A stretch of DNA of 64,000 bases from NCBI RefSeq assembly GCF_014648655.1, contig NZ_BMRN01000033.1, forward strand, positions 21,190-85,189, given 5' to 3'. How positions within the stretch are numbered: the stretch's first letter is position 1; each line of letters begins with the position of its first letter. The position numbers and the translations under genes are program-made. A model generated the notes under the pieces. It was not told the DNA's origin, made no database searches, and saw only the letters and a list, made by a program, of their open reading frames with translations. This document shows positions 53,580-62,277 of this stretch, one piece after another. Origin of the DNA: Streptomyces atratus. GTDB lineage: Bacteria; Actinomycetota; Actinomycetes; Streptomycetales; Streptomycetaceae.

Positions 53580-54533
53580 CTACTTGGCGGTCCAATGGCT
53601 CAGGTTGTTTTCGCCGACGTCCGCCGCTCGCCGCAACGCCTCCGGGGAGCCCAGCATGCCGTGCGGCAGATAGCCGGACCGGACGCCCAACTCCCACCCG
53701 TGCACTTGGACCGCAAGGGCGGCCAGGGCCAGGGCGCCGAGCGGCAGCAGAGTCCTGGGGGCGGGATCGAGTCCCACGCTTTCCCGGTGCTCGATGAGCC
53801 GGTCCACGAGAGCCTGCTCGAAGGCGTGCCGGTCGTCGTCGAGGAGTACGCGTAGGAGGCGCTGGTCCGGTGTCAGGGGGCCGGCTGTGTCCAGTTCCCG
53901 GGCCGCCTCGGCGCGCTCGTCGGCGTTCGGCATGCACAGGGTCACGGTGGGCCAGTCGCGGGGCAGGTGCCCGCGCGTCTGGGTCAGGTAGCCGCACAGT
54001 GCGTCCATCGCTGCAAGGTCCGCCGGATCCGACGTCGAGTTCAACGTCGAGTACGGCACCCCGTCGCGGATCGCGGGCGCGTAGTCGCTACGTAGAAGCA
54101 GACCGACCACCCGCTGCCATTCCCACACCAGGCCGCTGACCAGGCACATCGCAAACGTGTCGAACCACGTTCCGGCCGTGGGGGCCTGCTCGATGACGTC
54201 GCCGAAGGCGATGTCATCGCTGCTGAGCTTCTCGCCGATGAGCGGAAAGACGATGTCCTGGTCGCCGTCGGGGAAGCAGCCGACGCTCAGCACCCCCAGG
54301 GAACACTCCGCCGCGGTCCGCAGTGCCGAGCGCGATGCCTCGTCGAGCGTGGGATCCTTCACGGTGCAGGCGGCGATGTGGTCGAGGAGCTCGTCACGCA
54401 TCTCCTGCAGCTTCTCCGGGGACGCGTCGTCGTAGCGCATTCCGTGCCACCGCCGCCGGGTCCGTCGGCCGATGTCGTCGAGTGCCTGGGCTATGTGCTG
54501 TCCGTTGACCTCGTGGCGCGTCACTTCCTGCAT
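53580..54533 (-). CDS. Imm49-family immunity protein
   Basis: A 317-residue, mostly helical protein. The C-terminal half (LLRVLLDDDRHAFEQALVDR, LLPLGALALAALAVQVHGWE and SGYLPHGMLG) matches the Imm49 family, immunity proteins linked to polymorphic toxins and abundant in Streptomyces. No polymorphic toxin gene is visible within several kilobases, so it may be an orphan protecting against neighbours. The ATG at 54533 is preceded by AGGA. Confidence 0.8.
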   Translation of the reverse strand: MQEVTRHEVNGQHIAQALDDIGRRTRRRWHGMRYDDASPEKLQEMRDELLDHIAACTVKDPTLDEASRSALRTAAECSLGVLSVGCFPDGDQDIVFPLIGEKLSSDDIAFGDVIEQAPTAGTWFDTFAMCLVSGLVWEWQRVVGLLLRSDYAPAIRDGVPYSTLNSTSDPADLAAMDALCGYLTQTRGHLPRDWPTVTLCMPNADERAEAARELDTAGPLTPDQRLLRVLLDDDRHAFEQALVDRLIEHRESVGLDPAPRTLLPLGALALAALAVQVHGWELGVRSGYLPHGMLGSPEALRRAADVGENNLSHWTAK

Positions 54534-55082
54534 GACTGCAGTCCTCTCATGATCTTTTCGGCCGGACGCGGCACGCTATCAGCCGGCTCGGACATTGCCC
54601 CGGGTCTGGCCGCGAGATCCCGGCAGTGACAGAGGAACTGAGTGCGCGATGCCTCCGCGTTCCTGTCTGCACCGGGACCCTTCCGCCCGATTTGCGACCC
54701 CACTCCCTCGTCGCGGGAAGGCCCAACTTCTCCTCGCGCGAAAGCGGCTACGGTCTCCTGTCTCTGACCCACGGTGCCGCGGTGCCTCCTGATGACCCCG
54801 TCTCTTCGTAGTCGGCCGATTCGTGACCAACGGGTCTGGTGAGGTGCGGCCCAGGGTGCGTGTTGAGCGTCAGGTAGGGATCTTCGTCGGCGAAAAGCAC
54901 TGGGTTCCTCGGAGTCAAGTGGAGCGCCACCCGCGCCAAGTAGTTGTCCCGGGCGAATGTCACGTACACGTTCGGTCGCAGTCTGGGCTGATCAGTGTGC
55001 TTCAGGCTGTGGCGAAACGGATGGCCAGATCGATCAGGAATCGAGAAGCGCGGGTCACGGAGCCGCACCTAGTCTGATCGTC
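54534..55082. other. Unassigned region; possible gene fragment and VOC promoter
   Basis: A leftward frame between 54748 and 54990 is protein-like (NVYVTFARDNYLARVALHLT and FADEDPYLTLNTHPG) and could be a C-terminal fragment. The last 70 bp hold the promoter of the VOC gene, described separately. Confidence 0.4.
55011..55082 (+). promoter_or_regulatory. Shared VOC promoter region, copy 1
   Basis: Aligned without gaps to 56260-56331: 60 of 76 positions agree over the aligned block including the first start-codon bases. The conserved core is GATCAGGAATC then GAAGCGC, followed by a CTAG word at the -10 position. This implies common control of the two VOC genes, probably by the AraC protein encoded between them. 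Confidence 0.7.
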
Positions 55083-55493
55083 ATGGACATCACGATTCAC
55101 ACGAGCTTCCTCCCGCATGACGACCCGGACGCGTCCCTGATTTTCTACCGCGACAGCCTCGGCTTCGAGGTCCGCAGCGACGTCGGACAGGGCAAGATGC
55201 GCTGGATCACGGTCGGCCCCGTCGGCCAGCCGGGCACGTCCATCCTCCTGGCGCCGCCGGCCGCCGACCCTGGGGTCACCGAGGACGAGCGTCGCACCAT
55301 CGTCGAGATGATGGCCAAGGGCACCTACGGCTGGATCCTGCTGGCCACTCGGGACCTCGACGGCACTTTCGAGAAGCTGCAGGCCGGCGACGCCGAGGTC
55401 GTCCAGGAGCCGACTGAGCAGCCGTACGGCATCCGCGACTGCGCCTTCCGCGATCCCGCGGGCAACCTGGTCCGCATCCAGGAGCTTCGCTGA
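55083..55493 (+). CDS. VOC-superfamily protein (glyoxalase-like)
   Basis: A 136-residue single VOC module: HTSFLPHDDPDASLIFYRDS, RWITVGPVGQPGTSILLAPP, and DCAFRDPAGNLVRIQEL at the C-terminus, with the usual His and Glu ligand positions. Such proteins handle electrophiles or antibiotics. The ATG at 55083 sits at the same distance from a shared promoter element as the other VOC gene at 56332. Confidence 0.88.
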   Translation: MDITIHTSFLPHDDPDASLIFYRDSLGFEVRSDVGQGKMRWITVGPVGQPGTSILLAPPAADPGVTEDERRTIVEMMAKGTYGWILLATRDLDGTFEKLQAGDAEVVQEPTEQPYGIRDCAFRDPAGNLVRIQELR

Positions 55494-55861
55494 GCCGTCC
55501 GGTCGTCGATTCGGCCATGATGGCTGGCCCGCATCGCGACCACCTGCGAAGAATAGGCTGGCCAGCGCTTTCAGGCCGCTGTCCTCGCCTCCCTCGGCGG
55601 CCGCATCATCGCAGGGGTGCTCGCATGTCGGCCGCCGAGGCCGAGGCGCGCACGCCGGCCGCCCTCAAGGGCGGCGTCTGCATCTTCGCCATGCTGACCA
55701 CCGGAATCCATCCCGCCGTCGTCGAGCAGTTGCTCGGCCTGCTCGGCCTGCTCGACCGGCTCGTCGACTCCAGCAAGCCGGCCATCACCATCGAGCGCCT
55801 CGCCGCCTACTTCGGCATGCAACCCAGGTGCTCGCGGACATCGATGAAAAGGAGTTCTCTC
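55494..55861. other. Coding-like stretch without assignable gene
   Basis: The frame leading into the AraC gene reads IHPAVVEQLLGLLGLLDRLV and SSKPAITIERLAAYFGMQ, which looks like helical protein, but it lacks a good start and no family is recognised. The AraC start at 55862 has its own ribosome site, so this is probably a fragment. Confidence 0.35.
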
Positions 55862-56317
55862 ATGTGTCACCCCTCGTGGGGGCGCGCACGCACCGCGGCG
55901 CAGCGCCTGAGCGACCTCGCGCGACTGCGCCGCGTCCGCGACCGGATCGACCGGGAGTACGCGCTGCCACTGAACGTCGAGGTGCTCGCCCGCGGTGTGA
56001 ACATGTCCGCCGGGCACTTCAGCCGCCAGTTCCGGCTGGCCTACGGCGAGTCGCCATACGCGTACCTGATGACGCGTCGCATCGAGCGCGCGACGGCGCT
56101 GCTGCGTCGTGGCGACCTCAGCGTCACCGAGGTCTGCTTCGCGGTCGGCTGCTCATCGCTGGGCACCTTCAGCACCCGCTTCACCGAGCTGGTCGGCATG
56201 CCGTCCAGCACCTATCGGCGCTGCGCAACGGGCGCTGCGGCGGGGATGCCGCCGTGTGTGGCAAAACAGGTGACAAGACCGATCAGGAATCAAGAAGCGC
56301 CGGTCGCCGAGCCGTAA
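55862..56317 (+). CDS. AraC-family regulator, HTH domain only
   Basis: A 151-residue protein consisting essentially of the double-HTH AraC domain: VEVLARGVNMSAGHFSRQFR, YLMTRRIERATALLRRGDLS and GCSSLGTFSTRFTELVGMPS. There is no N-terminal effector domain. The ATG at 55862 with AAGGAG upstream supports this short form. It lies between two VOC genes whose upstream regions match, so it probably activates both in response to an unknown cue. Confidence 0.88.
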   Translation: MCHPSWGRARTAAQRLSDLARLRRVRDRIDREYALPLNVEVLARGVNMSAGHFSRQFRLAYGESPYAYLMTRRIERATALLRRGDLSVTEVCFAVGCSSLGTFSTRFTELVGMPSSTYRRCATGAAAGMPPCVAKQVTRPIRNQEAPVAEP

Positions 56318-56331
56318 CTAGCGTGATGGCC
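56260..56331 (+). promoter_or_regulatory. Shared VOC promoter region, copy 2
   Basis: Matches 55011-55082 (60 of 76 over the block ending at the ATG). It overlaps the end of the AraC gene, so the promoter lies inside that coding region. Confidence 0.68.
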
Positions 56332-56958
56332 ATGGCATCCATCGAATCCGTCACCCTCGACGTGGCCGACCCCACGGCCGCCAACCGCTTCTACACCGCC
56401 GCCTTCGGTTTGGACACACAGGTACGCCTGCGGGCCTCGGAGGCACCCACAACCGGCTTCCGTGGGTTCACGCTGTCGCTCACGGTGTCCCAGCCGGCCA
56501 CCGTCAACGGCCTCATCGACGCCGCCCTCGACGCCGGCGCCATGCCGCTGAAGCCTGCCGAGAGGTCGCTCTGGGGCTACGGCGGTGTCGTACAAGCCCC
56601 GGACGGGACGATCTGGAAGGTCGCGACCTCGGCGAAGAAGGACACCGGCCCCGCCACCCGGCAGGTCGACGAGATCGTGCTCCTGCTGGGAGTCGCGGAC
56701 GTGGCCGCGAGCAGGCGGTTCTACGTCGGCCAAGGCCTTGCCGTGACGAAGAGCTTCAGCCGCATGTACGTCGAGTTCGCTGCTGGGGCGAGTCCCGTCA
56801 AGCTGGCGCTGTACAGGCGCCGTGCCCTTGCGAAGGACGTCGGCGTCTCTCCCGACGGCACCGGATCGCACCGGCTCGTGATCGGCGGCGATGCCGGGCC
56901 TTTCATCGACCCGGACGGGTTTGCATGGGAGGCCGCATCGTCGGCACCCATGCCCTGA
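56332..56958 (+). CDS. Double VOC-module protein (glyoxalase-like)
   Basis: A 208-residue protein with two VOC modules: SVTLDVADPTAANRFYTAAF opens the first and EIVLLLGVADVAASRRFYVG the second. C-terminal GGDAGPFIDPDGFAWEA supplies the last strand. ATG 56332 is chosen because it aligns with the start of the other VOC gene behind the shared promoter; an ATG six bases earlier is also in frame. Substrate unknown. Confidence 0.88.
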   Translation: MASIESVTLDVADPTAANRFYTAAFGLDTQVRLRASEAPTTGFRGFTLSLTVSQPATVNGLIDAALDAGAMPLKPAERSLWGYGGVVQAPDGTIWKVATSAKKDTGPATRQVDEIVLLLGVADVAASRRFYVGQGLAVTKSFSRMYVEFAAGASPVKLALYRRRALAKDVGVSPDGTGSHRLVIGGDAGPFIDPDGFAWEAASSAPMP

Positions 56959-57189
56959 TGTGTCACTGCTGCCTGCCCTGCCTGGGTGCCGATCACGAGA
57001 CAGCCGCCGGGCTCGGGGCGGTGCCGGGTGCCGAACTGATGCGCCTGCCGCGGCCGACCACCATCGTCACCCGGACCGAGTGCACCGCGCGCCTCGCCGC
57101 CCGTGGGGGCCCACCGAGCGGTCACGGCAAGCTGTACAGCTGAACCGGGGCAGCGAAGCGCCGCACCCACCATTCATCCTGGAGGCCAC

Positions 57190-57714
57190 ATGGACCTGTC
57201 CCGCGCGCTCGCCATCTTCGGCAAGAACGACTTCGGAGATGTCGACTGGCCGTACGGAGTAGCTGTGATGAGGCGCCCGTCCAAGTGGTCCGACGAACGC
57301 TACCGGGAGCACGTGGAGAGCCGGGAGGAAGCCCAGCAGCTCGTGCTGGAGTGGGCTGAGAAGCACGGCTTCAAGCACAACACGATCGCCTGCTGTCCGT
57401 ACTGGCTGACCCGGAAGGTGTCCCGGCGATGTGCGCCCACTTCCCGCGGGGACCGGTGTACCCGTTACGGGTCGACCCCTCCGGACCAGCACTGGCTCGA
57501 TCACGGCAGCGGCTGGACCCTGAACGGCCGGCCGGCGGCCATTACGAGCGCCCCGTATGAAATTGATGAGGGCGACCATGCTCGCCTCGCCCACTGGACT
57601 GGACAGGGCATGAACGTCGCTTACGGCGAAGGCTGGTACGGGTTCACAACGCAGCAGGTTGTTATCTGGCTCCCTGACCGGATTCCGACCGTGACGCCGG
57701 TCAGGCCCCGGTAA
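57190..57714 (+). CDS. Hypothetical protein with an internal out-of-frame segment
   Basis: A 174-codon frame starting MDLSRALAIFGKNDFGDVDW, with HNTIACCPYWLTRK and later HWLDHGSGWTLNGRPAAITS and GEGWYGFTTQQVVIWLPDR. These blocks match a conserved Streptomyces protein. Between them (about 57425-57480) the translated segment is arginine- and threonine-rich, while the neighbouring frame reads MCAHFPRGPVYPLRVDPSG, which fits the family. Two compensating indels have therefore scrambled about 18 residues. GGAGG precedes the ATG. Confidence 0.72.
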   Translation: MDLSRALAIFGKNDFGDVDWPYGVAVMRRPSKWSDERYREHVESREEAQQLVLEWAEKHGFKHNTIACCPYWLTRKVSRRCAPTSRGDRCTRYGSTPPDQHWLDHGSGWTLNGRPAAITSAPYEIDEGDHARLAHWTGQGMNVAYGEGWYGFTTQQVVIWLPDRIPTVTPVRPR

Positions 57715-57829
57715 CCCACGATCGCGTGAGCCGACAGCGCGGTCCGGAGCTCACCGACCACCGCTATGTCGAGGGCGTGGCCGATCCGGTAACTTCGCCT
57801 TCTGCCCAGATCCCGCCGCCCGCCTCAGC

Positions 57830-58003
57830 GTGGACGGTGGCGGCGTGCTGACTGTTCAGGCCACCCCGGAGTGGCTCCAGCACATGGCCCACGCCCCGGA
57901 TTGGACCGACTTCGCGGAACAGCTCGCTGCGGCGGGAAGGGCAGCGGTCGACCACGCCTCTGCCTCAGCACCGAGACTCGAACAGCTCACCCCTGCCGGA
58001 TGA
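57830..58003 (+). CDS. Small hypothetical protein or 3-prime fragment
   Basis: A 57-codon frame from a GTG: VDGGGVLTVQATPEWLQHMA and DWTDFAEQLAAAGRAAVDHA. Its composition is convincingly coding, and the frame continues upstream (FCPDPAARLSVDGGG) without a clear start, so it is more likely the end of a longer gene. No family recognised. Confidence 0.5.
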   Translation: MDGGGVLTVQATPEWLQHMAHAPDWTDFAEQLAAAGRAAVDHASASAPRLEQLTPAG

Positions 58004-58290
58004 ACACGCAGCACGAGCCGTGTGTTCACCACGGTCCCCGGCACAACGAAATTCGGTGCGGGGCGCCAACCAAAGGCGGCCACGGCGCCGACCCGACTGA
58101 CACCTGTCGGTCACCACGCCGTGGTGGCCGACAGGTTCTGTGTCAGCGCGACCCGGCCGGCGTCGGTAGCGACGACCAGGTCGGGTCGTCACCCCTGCCT
58201 CAGCAGGCGCTGCTGAACAGCGGATCGGGTGGGGCCAGATCGCCAGGCGGACCGACGCGGCGCTGGAAACGCCTAGCGGATCATCTGAGG

Positions 58291-59052
58291 CTAGAGCGCC
58301 GTGTGGGCCAGCCAGTGGTCCAGCAGCGCGCGGTCGCCCGTCACCGTCACCCAGTCGTCCTGCGGAGGGACACGGCGGGAAAACACCAGCATGAGGTCCG
58401 CCACCGTCCCCGACACCACCACGTCGGCCTCGACCGGCCCGCGCTCCCACCGCAGTGCCTCAGGCGTCCTGGTGACCACCCAGCCCTCCATGGACCTCGG
58501 CCGGAACCCGATCCGTTCGCCCCGGCCGCGCAGCCCGGCGACCGCCGGCCTGGCCGCCTCAAAGGCCGGCGTGGACAGCAGGCCCATGCTCTCGCTGATC
58601 ACGTCGGCCGCGAGGTCATCGGCGATCTCGAACGCGGTGTCCGTCGCAAACGCCGCGTCGTAGTGGTGGACGCAGGTGTCGCTCAGCGTCCTGCGCAGCC
58701 AGAAGGCCGCCGGCCGCGGCCCGATGAACGTGTGCATCTCGGTGTCCGCGCCGGTCTCCTGGATCGCGCGGGTCAGCTCCTCCGCGCCCTCGCGCAGCCA
58801 CCGGGCCCACTCGTCCGGGGCGCCGGGATCGGCCTGCCACGGGTCAGGGATGGGCAGCTGTTCGCACCTGCGCACGAGTTCGGCTGCCCACCGGTGCTCC
58901 TGGCCGACGTGCCCGACGAGGGTACGCAGCGGCCATTCCGGGCAGGTGGGCACCCGAGTGTCCGGGTCCCTTCCGGCGACCGCGCGGGTGAACCCTCCGG
59001 TCTGCTCCCACAGGCCCTCCACGAGCCGTGCGGTGTCCAGCATCGACGTCAT
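58291..59052 (-). CDS. Mycothiol-dependent maleylpyruvate-isomerase-family enzyme
   Basis: A 253-residue DinB-fold protein. The metal-ligand region PTCPEWPLRTLVGHVGQEHR opens it, and SDTCVHHYDAAFATDT holds further His ligands; a C-terminal sterol-carrier-like part ends DRALLDHWLAHTAL. The family uses mycothiol to isomerise or transfer groups. The ATG at 59052 follows GAGGAG; a start six codons earlier is less likely. It is transcribed divergently from a MerR gene, from a promoter with MerR-type geometry. Confidence 0.87.
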   Translation of the reverse strand: MTSMLDTARLVEGLWEQTGGFTRAVAGRDPDTRVPTCPEWPLRTLVGHVGQEHRWAAELVRRCEQLPIPDPWQADPGAPDEWARWLREGAEELTRAIQETGADTEMHTFIGPRPAAFWLRRTLSDTCVHHYDAAFATDTAFEIADDLAADVISESMGLLSTPAFEAARPAVAGLRGRGERIGFRPRSMEGWVVTRTPEALRWERGPVEADVVVSGTVADLMLVFSRRVPPQDDWVTVTGDRALLDHWLAHTAL

Positions 59053-59084
59053 CACGAAAGCTCCTCTCATAGGGTGATGCCGGT

Positions 59085-59116
59085 AAGGTAGAAACTCCAG
59101 TCCAGTGGAGGTTCAA
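59085..59116 (-). promoter_or_regulatory. MerR-type promoter with 20-bp spacer
   Basis: On the leftward strand TTGAAC (59116-59111) and TACCTT (59090-59085) are separated by 20 bp. The spacer contains the dyad CTCCA/TGGAG (59095-59099 and 59106-59110). A 19-20 bp spacer with a central dyad is the hallmark of MerR-family target promoters. Confidence 0.85.
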
Positions 59117-60043
59117 GTGCCTTTGCTCGATGAGACGCTTGGGATCGGCGACCTGGCGCGGCTGACCGGCGTGTCAGTGCGGACCATTCGCTTCTACTGT
59201 GACGAAGGCATCCTCGATTCGGTGCGCAGCACCGGCGGGCACCGCAGGTTCGACCAGGCGGCCGTGGAGCGGCTCGGCCTGGTCAGACGGATGCGCGGGC
59301 TCGGGCTCGGTCTGCCCTCCATCAGGCAGGTGCTCGCCGGCGAACGCTCCGTGGCCGAGGTAGTCGCGGCCGAGCGGGCCGCGCTCGACGTGCAGCTCGC
59401 GGACCTGGCCTGGCGGCGGGCCTCGCTGCGCGCGGTCGAGGAGGCCGGACCGGCCGACCGGGCCGCCAGGCTGGAGCTGTTGGCCGCCGTGGAGAGCGGG
59501 GGTGCCGCCCGCGACGCGCTGATCGACTTCTGGAGACGCACGATGGTCGCCCCGGTCTCTGAGGCAATGCTCACCGCGTTCGTGACCATGGCCGTGCCCG
59601 AGCCACCCACCGACCCGACCCCGCCGCAGGTGGTCGCATTCGCCGAACTGTTCGTCCTGGCCGGCGACCGGGCACTGACACGCGTCCTGCTGGCCATGGC
59701 GCGTGCCAACGCCGAACTGATCGCCGACGAGGCCGAGCTGATGAACGGGATCAGCGAGGCGTGCGCGCTGGCCCGGCCCATGGTGCAGGCGGGCGAGCCT
59801 CCCCGCGTGGGCCCCGAACTCGATCGGTTCGTCGGGGCACACGCCTCGGTGCGCGGCGGCAGCGACACCCCGCAGTTCAGAGGCCGGCTGCTGGCCCACG
59901 TGGCCGCCGACCGCGACCCGCGGATGCGCCGCTACTGGCGGCTCGTGGCCGAGGCCGGCGGCGACCCGGTCACACTCGGCGCGTCCCACCTGTGGCTGAC
60001 CGACTCCCTCGAACGCTCCGTAATTCCTGACGGGTGCTACTGA
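59117..60043 (+). CDS. MerR-family transcriptional regulator
   Basis: A 308-residue protein with an N-terminal MerR DNA-binding domain (GIGDLARLTGVSVRTIRFYC, HRRFDQAAVERLGLVRRMRG) and a long helical C-terminal region, probably for ligand binding or dimerisation. No Cys-rich metal motif is present. GTG at 59117 is preferred. An in-frame GTG at 59105 lies inside the operator. The transcript may be leaderless. It probably controls the divergent mycothiol-type enzyme. Confidence 0.87.
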   Translation: MPLLDETLGIGDLARLTGVSVRTIRFYCDEGILDSVRSTGGHRRFDQAAVERLGLVRRMRGLGLGLPSIRQVLAGERSVAEVVAAERAALDVQLADLAWRRASLRAVEEAGPADRAARLELLAAVESGGAARDALIDFWRRTMVAPVSEAMLTAFVTMAVPEPPTDPTPPQVVAFAELFVLAGDRALTRVLLAMARANAELIADEAELMNGISEACALARPMVQAGEPPRVGPELDRFVGAHASVRGGSDTPQFRGRLLAHVAADRDPRMRRYWRLVAEAGGDPVTLGASHLWLTDSLERSVIPDGCY

Positions 60044-60569
60044 GGCGTGCCCAGCGGACCGGGGCGGTCCGGGGTGACGTTGAAGGCCGGAGGATGTGCA
60101 GTCGCTGCTGGTCAGTAGCTCGACGATGGAACAACTCCCGGGGGTTCCGTGGGCACGCCGGGCCTTCTGACGCCTGTGATGTGTGACGGCCTGCGAGCAG
60201 ATACCGCCGTAACTGAACTGCGTTGAAGCAGCGCCCATGACGAAACTCCCCGCTGTGAGATATGCGGCGAGCTCGTGTCGTCCCGCGCGGTTCTGCGGCG
60301 TGTGCTGGTAGAAGGCTCATCAGCGCGGGGCCCGCACTGAGCCTGATGGCGATTCGTCCCGGATGCCGCCGCGGTGCGGTGTGCTGGGCCGCGATCAGAT
60401 GGACGGGGCTCGCCCGGGGACACGGCTTTGCGAGCCATCCCGGCAAGGCTGGGTCCGTCTTCTTTCCTTGAGCCCCGCACACCACAGCCGACGCCGTCGG
60501 CGAGAACGGAACCTTTGCCGGGCCGCTACCTGGAGTTGTCTGGGCTGACTGCGTGGGAGGAGACACGGA
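60044..60569. other. No convincing gene
   Basis: Long frames on both strands are low-complexity shadows. The last 30 bases hold the ribosome site (GGGAGGAG) of the Uma2 relic. Confidence 0.4.
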
Positions 60570-61071
60570 ATGACCAGTGCGCCCGACTACAGCCAGGGGA
60601 TCGACTCCGAACGCGCCCTCAAATACGCCGTCCAGCACATCCGCGGGGACCGCGTCCAGATCACCGAGGGGATAATCGAGCCCGTGTCACCGACCTGGGA
60701 CCACGAACGTCCGCCCGCGTAGTGCGTCGGCAGCTCCAGGACCGCGTCGACGAACTCGGCTGCGTCGAAGGCTCCGGGAACCTGGACCTGCCCGGGTCTT
60801 CGAACTGGTACGTCCCCGACATCGCCGTCGTTCCCGAGGAACTCGCCAAGGGCGGCGGGGCGCTGCTCCCCGACCAGACACTCCTCGTCGTGGAAGCGAC
60901 GTCGGAGTCGAACGCGGAAGCCGACCGGATCGTGAAGTGGCGCCGGTACGCCGAGTGCCGGGCCCGCTCTACCTCCTCGTCGACCGGATCGAAGGCAGCG
61001 TCACCCTGTTCTCCGAGCCCGGTCACCTGGGCTACACCTGGGTCGACGGTCCGAGAGGCAGACCGGGCTGA
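60570..61071 (+). pseudogene. Uma2-family endonuclease, frameshifted
   Basis: The start MTSAPDYSQGIDSERALKYA and TEGIIEPVSPTWDHER is typical of Streptomyces Uma2 proteins. A stop follows at ERPPA; the core continues one frame over as RQLQDRVDELGCVEGSGNLD, SSNWYVPDIAVVPEEL and LLVVEATSESNAEADRIVKW (catalytic D and E-x-T region), then shifts again to PLYLLVDRIEGSVTLFSEPG. At least two frameshifts make it inactive. C-terminal tail missing. Confidence 0.85.
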
Positions 61072-61073
61072 GC

Positions 61074-61391
61074 ATGTCGATCTGCCGCCACAACCCCAAA
61101 ACCGGCAACGGCATCGACTTCGGTCTCCAGGAGTACGTGGACGTCGCCAATGCGAAGGAAGCCCTCGAACAGGGCAGGGATACTGATGTCGCATGCCGAG
61201 GGGGAACGCTGCCTGAGCACGGGGCCGGACTTGGGGACGCCTCGTACGGAGTAAATCTTCCCGAGGACGCACAGGTGACAGTCCGGGTGGGCCGCGTACT
61301 GATCGAGGTCACTTCCAGCGGGCAGTTCCCCAGGGCGTACGCCCTGGGGGTCGCACAGGACATTGCCGACCCGGCAAAGGGGAAGTTCTGA
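61074..61391 (+). CDS. Hypothetical protein, probably a 3-prime fragment
   Basis: A 105-codon frame. The second half (GLGDASYGVNLPEDAQVTVR and VGRVLIEVTSSGQFPRAYAL) looks like the C-terminal domain of a small actinomycete lipoprotein family in which such strands follow a lipobox-bearing N-terminus. No signal peptide is present, so only the end may remain. Its start overlaps the end of the Uma2 relic. Confidence 0.45.
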   Translation: MSICRHNPKTGNGIDFGLQEYVDVANAKEALEQGRDTDVACRGGTLPEHGAGLGDASYGVNLPEDAQVTVRVGRVLIEVTSSGQFPRAYALGVAQDIADPAKGKF

Positions 61392-61566
61392 CGTAGAAGA
61401 CCGCCCAGCCTCAGCCGTTCTTGGGATCCAGCCCGCCGCGACGCGGACTGTGTGCCTGCACAAGCCCCGTGTGCCGCCGAACAGCACACTGGACGGGTTC
61501 TTTCCCGTCCAGCGCGGCTGGATCGCGCCCTACCGCACCTGACGACCCGTCCGGACCCTGAAGAGC

Positions 61567-61998
61567 ATGGGGGACACCGAGAACACCACGCCCGTCCCGG
61601 ACCGCCCCGACGACGCACTTCAAGCCGCCCTCGAAGGCGCCACCGCCCCACCGCCGCCTGCCGCACCCGACTGCTCCTTCTGTGATCTCCCACAAGACCG
61701 CTACCCCACCCACTACGAAGGCCACTGGGTCCTCCTTGAACCGAGGATCGTCGTCCCAGCCCACACCGTGCCCCCGCGCCGACGCTGGATCATTACCTCG
61801 GACGGGGCCGCCATGAACCTGTGGGACGCCGAACCCCTCCCCGGCGCCCAGTGCCGCATCGCGCACCGCATGGTCTGCCCCTACCTCCCGCGCGAAGACC
61901 CCCCGCTGTGGGCCACCGCGCTCCGGCAGGAGAACGAACGCCGGGCACAGCGCCTGTTCAACCTGCCCGACGACTGGGACCTCCCCGACACTGGCTGA
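61567..61998 (+). CDS. DUF6083-like protein
   Basis: A 143-residue protein with an N-terminal CSFCDLPQDRYPTHYEGHWV (CxxC) and the block LLEPRIVVPAHTVPPRRRWI, followed by RIAHRMVCPYLPREDPPLWA. I recognise this as DUF6083-like, a Streptomyces family of unknown function. The CxxC and later Cys/His residues could bind zinc. Start ATG at 61567. Confidence 0.75.
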   Translation: MGDTENTTPVPDRPDDALQAALEGATAPPPPAAPDCSFCDLPQDRYPTHYEGHWVLLEPRIVVPAHTVPPRRRWIITSDGAAMNLWDAEPLPGAQCRIAHRMVCPYLPREDPPLWATALRQENERRAQRLFNLPDDWDLPDTG

Positions 61999-62096
61999 CC
62001 ACGGCTTGACCGGCCCGGCACCGTGTCCACCGGCGGGGTTCGGTTCACCACCCGGTGATCAGTCCCGCACCCCGGTCCCCTGTACCCCGGATCAGC

Positions 62097-62277
62097 GCTC
62101 TGGCCCGGGGTGCAGCCGTGTCCTCACGTGGACTTCCGGTGTGGTCCTGCATCCTGTGCCCATGGCCGACACCTTTGACCACGCCCCGCAGGTATGGAAC
62201 GCCGCACAGCTCCGCGAAGCCATCAAAGACCTGCCCGATGACACACCCATCCACATCGGTGTTGCTGAAGACCCCGG
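62097..62277 (+). repeat. Duplicated segment, copy 2 (partner at 19702-19881)
   Basis: The same 180-base block as at 19702, here with the intact start and reading frame of the small gene. Confidence 0.8.

Noticed and set aside
57871..59091. 406-codon rightward open frame
   Set aside because: Antisense shadow of the mycothiol-type enzyme.
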